In this document: positions 8,201 through 16,300 of the stretch, piece after piece | Position numbering within the stretch: position 1 is the first letter of the stretch | How the letters are laid out: every line of letters begins with the position of its first letter | Assembly (NCBI GenBank): GCA_035380045.1 | Contig: DAOSWM010000054.1 | Coordinates: forward strand, 1-21,392 | Direction: 5' to 3' | From: DAOSWM01 sp035380045 | Lineage (GTDB): Bacteria; Bacteroidota; Bacteroidia; Bacteroidales; Tenuifilaceae | Length of the DNA: 21,392 bases | Translations under genes and position numbers: made by a program | The notes under the pieces: model-generated | Told to the model about the DNA's origin: nothing | Databases searched by the model: none | The model's input: only the letters and a program-made list of their open reading frames with translations

Positions 8201-9522
8201 ACATATACGATGGAGAAAACACAAATGCACCCCAATTTACGGGTAGCCCATTTTCCGGTACCAACTCCCCCGGAATCATTACAGCAACCAACGTATCTGG
8301 GGCAATCACGTTTCGGTTTAAATCCGATTCGTACTTGAATGAACCTGGTTGGTCCGCCTTATTTACATGCTTCGACCCAACCGCTATTCCTAACTGTTGC
8401 TCCAATCCTTCTCCCTCACCCAACGAGTTTATTGAAGTTAACCCCATACTCCTATCTTGGGATTTCATTTCCGGTGTCACAGCATACGATGTTTACATTG
8501 GTATTGATGAGCTTCCAAACGAGCCAACGGTTACTACCCATACCAACTCGTACTACTATAACGTTCTTTCTAACTCAACCTACGTATGGAAGGTGGTACC
8601 CAAAAACTCGGCTGGATATGCAAACGGATGCGAAACATGGCAATTTTCAACCGGAGCAGTTATCTCCAACTTAAACATGACAACAGAAACAATCGTTTCG
8701 TGCAACGGGTTTTTCTACGATTCAGGGGGAGAATCAAACACCTACTCAAATAATGAGGACTTCACATTAACCCTCTTCCCCTCAACTCCTGAAGGAAAAG
8801 TATCAATCGCATTCACATCATTCAACCTTGAAAGCGGTTGCGATTTCCTGAGCATATACGATGGAACGATGGAAACATCGAACCTTATTGGTTCGTACTC
8901 AGGCTCCCAGTTGCCGCCAGAAGCAATTGCCACAAACGATGAGGGGATGCTCACCGTTCGTTTCACCTCCGATGGTTCCTACGTTGAATCGGGTTGGAAC
9001 GCAACAATTAACTGCCAAGGACTTAGCTCATACGAAGTTACCTTTAAAATAAAAGATCCCAACAACAACCCTATCGAAGGAGTTGAGGTTTCGCTCGGTA
9101 CCTTCACAAACCAACTTACAAACTCGTATGGTATTACTACATTTTCAAATGTTGATGCGCAGAATCAAATCCCGTATTCTATTGAAGTTTCTTCCTATAG
9201 TTCCGAGCAGGGACATGTTGATGTGACAAACCAAAATGTTCATCAAATTATTGTACTAACCCCCGTATCCGATGAGATTATCGAAGATAACCCCATTGCT
9301 ATTTATCCAAACCCTTTTAACCAGTCAATATATATTAAAGGAGTTGAATCAGTTGAAAGAATTGTTGTTTCATCGATAATAGGACATGAAATTTCTGAGT
9401 ATTCGGTTTTGGGCTCCGAAGAAGTTACCTTAAACCTTGAAAATGTTCCTCGGGGTTTGTACCTTGTAACTTTTCACTACTCATCTGGAGAAACGTTAAC
9501 TCGAAAAATATTAAAACAGTAA
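5206..9522 (+). CDS. Kgp-type C25 peptidase with CARDB-like, CUB and FN3 tail, T9SS-exported
   Basis: A 1438-aa secreted cysteine protease. Signal peptide about 1-20 (MKKAFFVATL to SNAS). Order: C25 propeptide (about 20-235), C25 catalytic domain (about 245-620), Ig-like domain (620-700), two CARDB/Ig-like domains (702-935), CUB (about 940-1056), FN3 (1062-1150), CUB (about 1160-1271), a carboxypeptidase-regulatory-like stalk domain (1275-1358) and a T9SS sorting domain (about 1358-1438, YPNPF and GLYLVTF). Predicted catalytic residues are His461 (NYTAHC) and Cys494 (GNCC), 33 apart, with Asp391. Thr459, Trp529 and Asp532 (YWDED) fit the Kgp Lys pocket. It shares the His-Cys (not His-Gly) motif with the previous gene and is closely similar through the catalytic half. 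Its tail instead matches the Rgp-type gene at 13326. It leads an operon with the next gene 27 bp downstream. Lys-specific activity is inferred. Confidence 0.9.
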   Translation: MKKAFFVATLICLFAISNASESKYGKILLNSSKSEAKIESRQNDGVLISLSLSHITTKEVDTEMGTFVSLSSKNLTKTYNTGNPEIPVYSKLLEIPLGAKVTVKVVSYTEEVIDLGERGIQQKISPAQPSISKSDDPASIPFHYNKKVYDSDSFINGKITDFEEIGLLRHIRLGRVIINPIQYNPKTNTLKILNNIKVHIIFENADPVRTKQQKSKYSSPYFGTIRGVINNISSKEFLTNTPVTYVIVSDPMFQETLQPFIEWKRLRGFHVIEAYTNDSEVGTTTTSIKAYLKSLYEHPPEGVNPPSFGLIVGDHEQIPAFSGSATIDDHVSDLYYFEYTNDFLPDVYYGRFSAQSVEQLQPQINKTLEYEKFLIEDPGYLTNQVLVAGVDGNFAPSHGNGHIRYAHQYYSNEDNGINAYTYLYQNAQESTTGISSEQSAASASILEKIGNGVSLANYTAHCSPSGWGDPSFSTYQIESLANDGKFGVWIGNCCQSSSFNEDECFAEAALRAENKGAIGYLGGSNSTYWDEDYYYGVGTGTVVENPVYEDFGPGAYDGFFHTQANETNDVSKWFVTQGQINVAGNLAVEASSSPRKRYYWEIYHLMGDPSLTPYLWVPETMEVSVNPSVIILGISSLSIQAAPYAQAALSFNSKLISVGIADENGNLDLTFNPNEITPGEATLIVTAQNYEPYTTNIPVTPADKPYLIVDAFTTSVSPDYGQNVDLNIVLKNLSNEPYTASDVVATISSTSEYTSITNGSLDAGTIDYNQSSAFENAFSIKIANNVPDQTPLLFTIDITGKYNGRDYNWSQNITIKANAPNFEITTFSIDDNDEGIPSILDPNETANLIVSVKNTGHAAAHNINATLTSSSDYIVINTLEPQIIQSLAVGEESDVLFSVTVSEETPTETEVAFNLNILCGEYVFDNSIETIVGLIPTYIMGESPTIVACVGKFFDTGDEDFNYQDNENITMTFYPSIEGNSLQFIFSSFNCESNYDFLYIYDGENTNAPQFTGSPFSGTNSPGIITATNVSGAITFRFKSDSYLNEPGWSALFTCFDPTAIPNCCSNPSPSPNEFIEVNPILLSWDFISGVTAYDVYIGIDELPNEPTVTTHTNSYYYNVLSNSTYVWKVVPKNSAGYANGCETWQFSTGAVISNLNMTTETIVSCNGFFYDSGGESNTYSNNEDFTLTLFPSTPEGKVSIAFTSFNLESGCDFLSIYDGTMETSNLIGSYSGSQLPPEAIATNDEGMLTVRFTSDGSYVESGWNATINCQGLSSYEVTFKIKDPNNNPIEGVEVSLGTFTNQLTNSYGITTFSNVDAQNQIPYSIEVSSYSSEQGHVDVTNQNVHQIIVLTPVSDEIIEDNPIAIYPNPFNQSIYIKGVESVERIVVSSIIGHEISEYSVLGSEEVTLNLENVPRGLYLVTFHYSSGETLTRKILKQ
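7305..9270 (+). repeat. Shared modular tail, copy 1 (CARDB-like / CUB / FN3 / CUB / stalk)
   Basis: From PADKPYLIV onward, residues about 700-1355 line up domain for domain with the tail starting at PADRPFLTV in the Rgp-type gene (copy 2, 15350-17310). Shared landmarks in the same order: NNVPDQTPL, NDNDEGIP, CVGKFFD / CIGKFFD, LYIYDGENT, GTNSPG, IPNC-x-SNP, WKVVP, and a second CUB with FFYDSGG and TYSGS/SYSGS. Third-codon positions differ widely, so this is an old duplication or exchange. Confidence 0.85.
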
Positions 9523-9549
9523 TCTGCAAACAAATAAATAATAAATATC

Positions 9550-12500
9550 ATGAAAAAAATTACCAGCAAATTCACGCTAATAGTTGTTGCAATTGTTTTT
9601 GCAACAACTAATATTTGGGGCCAGAACTCCGAAGTTCCTCCTGGCATAAAGTATGGCTACAACCTACAAGAGCTAGAAGCTGACTACTTCTTCCCCACAA
9701 TTCAGAATTACTCTAGCAAGAGTGAGGGCAAAAATAAGCTCCCCTTGAAAGCTGGGTTCTCACTAAAAGTTGATAAGAATGCTCAATATGCTGGAAATTT
9801 GGTGAAATGGAGTAATGGAGAAAAATCGTGGATTTATAAGATTTCTGTTCCCGATGCTCCAGCCACTGGAATTATTCTATCAAATGTTGATGTTCCCCAA
9901 AACAGCATGTTCTTTGTTTACACGCCAAGTAAAGAATCATACTACAAGCTTTCAACAAACGATATAGTTTCGGGAACTCTTTCTTCTCCAATTTTCGCTG
10001 GAGAAACCATTATTGTTGAATACGTTGAAAAACTCGGCTTATCCTCATCGGTAATGCAGGGAACCTTTGATATTGATGAGGTAGTTGTTATATACAATGG
10101 CTACGAAGCCATTGTTGAAGGAAAGGATCTCGGAAATTCCGAGTATTGCCAGGTAAATATTAACTGTTCTCCCGAAGGCGATGACTGGACTAGGGAGAAG
10201 CGGGGCGTTGCCCGTATTCTTTTTCGTGAAGATTCTGACTGGTACTGGTGTTCAGGAACCCTGGTAAACAACACATCGTTAGACAGGTCTCCTCTATTCC
10301 TTACTGCCGACCACTGTGGCGGTTCAGCCTCAGAATCGGATCATGCCGTGTGGAAATTCTACTTTAACTACGAGCGCCCCGGCTGTGAAAACACCGGTAC
10401 TCCCCCTAATAATCTGATTACAGGTTGTACGCTAAAAGCAAGAGGAGCATTGGATAATGGTTCCGATTTTCAGCTTGTTCTTCTTTCGTCAACCCCGCCT
10501 AATTCTTGGAACCCATACTACAATGGATGGGATAGGTCAACCTCAGCTTCTTCGTCGGGCGTAAGCATTCACCATCCAAGTGGAGATGCAAAAAAAATAT
10601 CAACCTACACAACTTCTCTTTCCTCTGCAAACCCTACTATTGATGGCGACATGATGGCTCCAAGCTCAGCATGGCGCGTTACCTGGACAGCAACTACAAA
10701 TGGGCATGGGGTTACCGAGGGTGGTTCCTCTGGCTCGCCTATCTTCAACTCATCAGGGAGGGTTGTGGGAACGCTTTCAGGAGGCTCATCAATGTGCAGC
10801 ACACCAACATACCCTGATTACTATGGTAAATTCAGCTACCACTGGGAGTCAAATGGTACAACCGATGCCAGCCAGCTTAAACCCTGGCTCGATCCACTTG
10901 GAACAGATCCTTTGTACTTGGCTGGATATCAACTTGGAGACGAACCTTACGCTGATTTTATTGCTGAAGTAACTACCATTTACGAAGGAGCTTCGGTTAC
11001 CTTCACCGACATGTCGGGTGGTGGTGAAATCACATCATGGAGTTGGAATTTTGGTGATGGAGCTTTACCACAAACAGCAACCACACAAGGGCCACACACA
11101 GTAACCTACACCACGCCGGGATTAAAAACCGTGTCTCTCACCGTAAATGGAGAGTATTCGGTTACCAGAACCGATTACATAACCGTTCTAGCCTCACCAT
11201 TTACCCCTCCCACCAACCTAGCTGCCGAAGTAGTCTCTTCAACCTCCGTTAAGTTAACCTGGGATGCACCCGCTTTAATTCAAGAGGACGGTTTCGAAAA
11301 GTATGAGGATTTTTCGCTCGATTTTGCTCCATGGATTCAGTACGATGGTGATGAGGGAAACACATACGGAATTCAGAATGTTGAGTTCAACAACTCAGGG
11401 TATAAAGGCTCATTCATTATTTTCAACCCAGCAGCAACCAATCCTTCATTAGAAGAAAACTGGGCTGCCCATACAGGCAACAAGTACGCTGCATGCTTTG
11501 CTACAGTTACAGCATCAGCACCAAATGATGATTGGCTTATTACTCCACTTATTAAAATTGAAGCAGGTTACAACTTTAACTTCTGGGCAAAATCCATCAC
11601 CGATGAGTGGGGGCTGGAACGTTTTAAAGTTGGCATCTCTGAGGGTGGTACTGAGCCTGCAGACTTCACAATAATATCTGAAGGCAATTACATTGAAGCG
11701 CCAACCTCTTGGACCAATTACAGCTACGATTTAGCTGACTATGAAGGAGAATGGATTCGCTTAGCAATTAACTGCGTTTCGAATGATGCATTCGCCCTGC
11801 TAATAGACGATATTATTTTTACTGATGCGGAAGGTAAAAATGTTATCTCGCAAAATTTTGAAAAACCCACTTCTCCCGTGTTAACAAAACGAATAATCAC
11901 CGAAAATAGTTATACTCAGCGTAGAACAAAATCATCAAAGGATTTGCTTGAACTAGCAGGATATAAAGTATACAGAAACGGAAGTGAAATAAAAGAAATT
12001 AACAATCCTGATGTTTTCGAGTATACTGATAGTGAATTAGAAAATGGTACTAATAGTTACCAAATATCTTCCATTTATTCTTCTCCTGAGGGCGAATCTG
12101 CATTAACTGATGCTACTAATTTATATCTTATTACTTTCTCAGTTACAGATGGAGTAAATCCTGTTAATGGAGCAATTATTTCTGTTAATGGAATTGATTA
12201 CAATTTAACTACAAATGAACAGGGAGAAACTTCAATAGCACTAGAAGAGGGTAACTACAATTTCTCAGTATTTGCTGTCTTTTTTGATGATTATTCAAGT
12301 AATTTTGACGTTGAAGAAGGCGTTAGCAATGTAAACATTGTGTTAGTTGAAACTACCGAAACCCTTTACACAGTTACGTTTAACGTAACTAGCAACTCTA
12401 ATGCTGTTGAAGGAGCGGTAGTTTCAATTGATGGTATGGCAACTTCTCTTACAACAAATGCTTCTGGTGTTGCAACAATCGACCTGCCTAATCACGAATA

Positions 12501-13320
12501 CAGCTTCAGTGTAGAAGCTGAAAATCATTTCCCATACACTGGAAACTTTACCGTTAACAGCGCTACCGTAACAAACAACGTTGAACTTTCTGCTTTCCCA
12601 TTGGTTTCCTTTACGGTTACAAACGCTAATGCCGAACCTGTTGAAGGGGCAACCATTAGCATTGAAGGGTTTAATGAAGAACCTGTATCAAACGAAAGTG
12701 GCCTTGCATCGGTCTATATTGAAGACGGAACTTATAACTTTAGAGTTAACGCTGAGGGTTACGAGGAGTATACCGGTGATTTCGAGGTTGTTGGAGTTGA
12801 TGTAAACGTAGAAGTTGAACTAGCAAAACTCATGTATTTGGTTACGTTTACTGTTACCGGAATAAATGATAACCCAATACAAAACGCAGAAATTGAAATT
12901 GAAGGTATTGAGGGAACTCTCTACACAACTCCTCAGGGCGTGGCTACCATTAACCTTGAAAATGGAACTTATAGTTATACGGTTTCAAAATCGAACTACT
13001 ACGAAGCAAACGGTAACTTCACCGTTGAGGATGCTGCCGAGAATATTGATGTAGAAATAATTGGCTTAAGCGTTAACGATGGAAGCATTGTTAACCTTAC
13101 TGTATTCCCTAATCCTTTCGATGAAAGTATTAGCTTCGAATCCAGCCAAAGAATTGATAGGATTGAAATTGTAAATCTGTTAGGACAGAAAATAATCTCT
13201 ATTGAGGATATGACCGAAACAGGAGAAATTGATGCTAGCAATCTTTCGAGTGGAATCTACATAATTTCATTCAAGTTTAGCAACGGGATTTCGATTCAGC
13301 AAAAAATTGTAAAGAAGTAA
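9550..13320 (+). CDS. Lysyl-endopeptidase-like S1 serine protease with PKD and cleaved-adhesin domains, T9SS-exported
   Basis: A 1256-aa secreted serine protease. Signal peptide about 1-25 (ending NIWGQ). Order: a beta-rich pro-region (26-200), trypsin-like domain (about 205-455), PKD (467-549), the first part of an FN3 domain (550-575), a gingipain-type cleaved-adhesin domain (about 580-760, with DDWLITP and LLIDDI), the remaining FN3 strands (GYKVYRNG, about 804-850), four stalk repeats (860-1170) and a T9SS sorting domain (about 1175-1256, FPNPF, SGIYIISF). The catalytic triad is His255 (TADHC), Asp306 (GSDFQL) and Ser394 (GGSSGSP). Around the Ser it resembles Achromobacter lysyl endopeptidase: Asp423 (PDYYG) sits where that enzyme's Lys-selecting Asp225 lies, while its His210 appears to be Ser (SGGSSMC). 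Cleavage after a basic residue is inferred. Gaps of 27 bp before and 5 bp after place it mid-operon. The adhesin domain is the one found in gingipain and HagA haemagglutinin regions. Confidence 0.9.
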   Translation: MKKITSKFTLIVVAIVFATTNIWGQNSEVPPGIKYGYNLQELEADYFFPTIQNYSSKSEGKNKLPLKAGFSLKVDKNAQYAGNLVKWSNGEKSWIYKISVPDAPATGIILSNVDVPQNSMFFVYTPSKESYYKLSTNDIVSGTLSSPIFAGETIIVEYVEKLGLSSSVMQGTFDIDEVVVIYNGYEAIVEGKDLGNSEYCQVNINCSPEGDDWTREKRGVARILFREDSDWYWCSGTLVNNTSLDRSPLFLTADHCGGSASESDHAVWKFYFNYERPGCENTGTPPNNLITGCTLKARGALDNGSDFQLVLLSSTPPNSWNPYYNGWDRSTSASSSGVSIHHPSGDAKKISTYTTSLSSANPTIDGDMMAPSSAWRVTWTATTNGHGVTEGGSSGSPIFNSSGRVVGTLSGGSSMCSTPTYPDYYGKFSYHWESNGTTDASQLKPWLDPLGTDPLYLAGYQLGDEPYADFIAEVTTIYEGASVTFTDMSGGGEITSWSWNFGDGALPQTATTQGPHTVTYTTPGLKTVSLTVNGEYSVTRTDYITVLASPFTPPTNLAAEVVSSTSVKLTWDAPALIQEDGFEKYEDFSLDFAPWIQYDGDEGNTYGIQNVEFNNSGYKGSFIIFNPAATNPSLEENWAAHTGNKYAACFATVTASAPNDDWLITPLIKIEAGYNFNFWAKSITDEWGLERFKVGISEGGTEPADFTIISEGNYIEAPTSWTNYSYDLADYEGEWIRLAINCVSNDAFALLIDDIIFTDAEGKNVISQNFEKPTSPVLTKRIITENSYTQRRTKSSKDLLELAGYKVYRNGSEIKEINNPDVFEYTDSELENGTNSYQISSIYSSPEGESALTDATNLYLITFSVTDGVNPVNGAIISVNGIDYNLTTNEQGETSIALEEGNYNFSVFAVFFDDYSSNFDVEEGVSNVNIVLVETTETLYTVTFNVTSNSNAVEGAVVSIDGMATSLTTNASGVATIDLPNHEYSFSVEAENHFPYTGNFTVNSATVTNNVELSAFPLVSFTVTNANAEPVEGATISIEGFNEEPVSNESGLASVYIEDGTYNFRVNAEGYEEYTGDFEVVGVDVNVEVELAKLMYLVTFTVTGINDNPIQNAEIEIEGIEGTLYTTPQGVATINLENGTYSYTVSKSNYYEANGNFTVEDAAENIDVEIIGLSVNDGSIVNLTVFPNPFDESISFESSQRIDRIEIVNLLGQKIISIEDMTETGEIDASNLSSGIYIISFKFSNGISIQQKIVKK
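12124..13068 (+). repeat. Four tandem carboxypeptidase-regulatory-like stalk repeats
   Basis: Four protein-level copies of 77-79 residues start near residues 860, 939, 1017 and 1094. Each runs: hydrophobic T-F-x-V-T strand, P-[VI]-x-[GN]-A-x-[IV] strand, a T-N/T-P-x-G turn, G-x-Y-x-[FY]-x-V strand, then Y-x-G-x-F-x-V. They resemble CarboxypepD_reg / PEGA-like folds. One related copy precedes the sorting domain in each of the genes at 5206 and 13326. A spacer role is inferred. Confidence 0.8.
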
Positions 13321-13325
13321 ATTAC

Positions 13326-16300
13326 ATGATAAAGAAATTTATTAGCATTTCAACAAAATGCCTGCTCATAGCACTGTTTTCTAGTAATTTAAACGCACAA
13401 AGCCAAGTAATTATTCTAAACTCAAATCAGCCTCAAACCTTCTCGGCAACATTGGTTGCCGAGAAGGCTGAGGGCTTGGAGTTGAATTTCTCACTTAACC
13501 AGTTTGAACTTACCGCTGTAACAACTCAATATGGCGTAGAACTAATTGCAGAAACCGATAAAGCCCCGCAGCTAATGGCTGCAGGAGCTCCCGATGTTTT
13601 CTACCTACCGCAATCGGTAATAATTCCAAACTCAGGAAGCATGGAATTAAAAGTTATTCCCGGCGATTACAAGGAGTACGAAAACATTGATATTGCCCCA
13701 TCGAAGGGGAATTTGTACAGAAATGTTAACCCTAATGACATACCATTTGTCAAAGGGAAACACTACGAAAACAATGAATTTTTCCCGGGGAAGCTGGCAT
13801 CACTTCGTGATCCTTTCGTACTAAGGGATTTTCGCGGTCAAACAATCGATGTTTTTCCAGTGCAGTACAATCCGGTTACAAAAACGTTAAGGGTTTACCA
13901 GAATATTACCGTGGTTCTTCACCATACTAACCAAAAAGGAACCAATGAGCTGTTAAAAACCAAGAACAACAATAGTATTGAACAGGAATTTAGCCACCTG
14001 TACAGCAGTGTTTTTCTAAACTACAACCAGAAAAAGTACACTCCTCTTGAGGAGGAGGGTGAGCTTCTAATTATTTGCTACGACCAGTTTACGGAAGCCA
14101 TGAAACCATTCGTAAACTGGAAACGAACCATTGGTCGTAAAACCCAAATTATTTCAAAAACCGACGCTGGTTCAACCAGTAGCGCAATAAAGAGTTACAT
14201 TTCAAACTACTACAACAATCCTGACAACAATCTGGCCTATGTACTATTGGTTGGCGATGCAGCACAAGTTCCTACAAACACAACTGCAAGCGGCCATTCC
14301 GATAACGCATACGGGTACCTTGAGGGAAATGACTCCTACAGTGAAATTTTCATGGGAAGGTTTTCTGCTGAAAGTATTGCTGATGTTGAAACTCAGGTTC
14401 AAAGGATGATTGAGTACGAGCGCGACCTTACATCAGAGGATACCTGGCTAAACATTGGATTGGGGGTATCACGAAACGAGGGGGAAGGTAACGGCCACAA
14501 CGGTGAAGCCGACTATGAGCACATCGACTTTATTCGCGACACGCTTCTAAACTACACCTACACCGAGGTTCACCGCGAGTACGATGGCGGTGTTCCCGGA
14601 GTTCCAAACACAACTGCTGCTCAAATATCAGCGCGGATTAACGATGGGGTTAGCATTATTAACTACTGCAACCATGGAAGCGAAACTAGCTGGAGCGTTG
14701 CAAACTACGGAAGTTCAAACGTAAATTCGCTTACGAATACAGGAAAACTTCCCTTTATTTGGGCAGTTGCCTGTGTAAACGGTGCATTCGTAAACACCAA
14801 GTGCTTTGCCGAAACATGGCTGCGGGCAACATACAACGGTGAACCCGCTGGTGCCATTGGCACCATGATGTCGACCATAAACCAGGCGTGGCAACCACCA
14901 ATGACTGGACAGGATGAGATGGTGACCATTCTTTCTGAAAGTTTTGAGAACAATACTAAGCGCACCTTTGGCGGGCTTTCCTTCAACGGCAGCATGAAAA
15001 TGCTCGACGTTCACGGAGCAAGTGGTAAAGAAACCTACGATACGTGGACACTTTTTGGCGATCCAACCCTCATGGTTAGGACTGATACTCCTTTGGAAAT
15101 GATTGTTACACACGATGAGAACCTTATTGTTGGGTCAACGTCAACCACCGTAACTTGCGACACCGAGGGTGCAACAGTTACCCTTACGAAGCTGGACATT
15201 GAGGGCAACGTAGAAATAGTTGACAGCAAAATGGTTTCCAATGGAATTGCCAACCTTCTTTTCAGCGAACCCATTTCGAACGTTGAAACATTTACGCTGG
15301 CGGTTACTTCGTACAACAAGCAAACCTACATCGACGAAATTGAATCGATTCCCGCCGACAGGCCATTCCTGACTGTAGAAAACTTCAGCACTTCTGCCAG
15401 TCCAAACTTTGGCGAAACCGTATTCCTTAACGTTACGTTTAAAAACGTATCGGAAGAACCCTACACAGCATCCTTGACGCAGGCGCAAATAACCAGCGAA
15501 AGTGAATACGTTACCATCCTTTCCAGCGAACTTGATGCCGAAACAATTAATCCCGGACAAAGCGTTTCCTTCAGCAATGCTTTTCGGTTTGAAATTGTAA
15601 ACAACGTTCCCGACCAAACTCCGCTAATTTTTAAAATAAACCTAACTTACCAGTTTGATAGTGATTCATACGAATCAGTTCAAACGGTAGTTGTAAAAGC
15701 TAACGCTCCGGTAATTGTTTTAAACAGCTATGTTATCAACGACAACGACGAGGGCATTCCCGGCATTCTCGATGCAGGAGAAACAGCCGATGTAATTTTC
15801 AGCATTACTAATAGTGGGCACGCCGATGCTGCTGATTTAACCGTTGAACTTTCGCACGAATCTGAGTACATTTCAATCAGTAGCACCAACCCAATTACAG
15901 TGGAGAACCTTCCTGCTGGGGAAACTACTGAAGCTTCGTTCACTACTTCGGCAAACGAGGAAACTCCACTGGAAACACCTGTAAATTTGAACGTAACCGC
16001 TCAAAGTGGAGAGTACAAAACCGAAAAAACTTACGAAATCATTGTTGGTTATATTCCGGAGTACAACATGGGGGAAGTTCAGGAGGTTGTTGCCTGCATC
16101 GGAAAGTTTTTCGATTCGGGAGGAGCCAGCGAAACATACTCCTCCAACGAAAGTAAAACTGTAACCTTTTTCCCTGCCACAGAAGGAAATTCATTGATGT
16201 TCAAATTCTCTGAATTCGATGTTGAGGAGGGGTACGACTACCTTTACATTTACGATGGCGAGAATACCGATGCGCAGGAAATTGAAGGGAGCCCTTTTAC

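Noticed and set aside
12838..13068. Possible DNA-level tandem repeats or a CRISPR-like array in the repeat region of the S1 protease gene.
   Set aside because: The repeats are visible in the protein but not as near-identical DNA units; there is no repeat-spacer pattern.
15141..15617. 158-codon minus-strand open frame inside the Rgp-type gene.
   Set aside because: It is antisense to conserved Ig-like and CARDB-like coding sequence, has no recognisable motif or promoter, and is explained by the codon pattern of the real gene.
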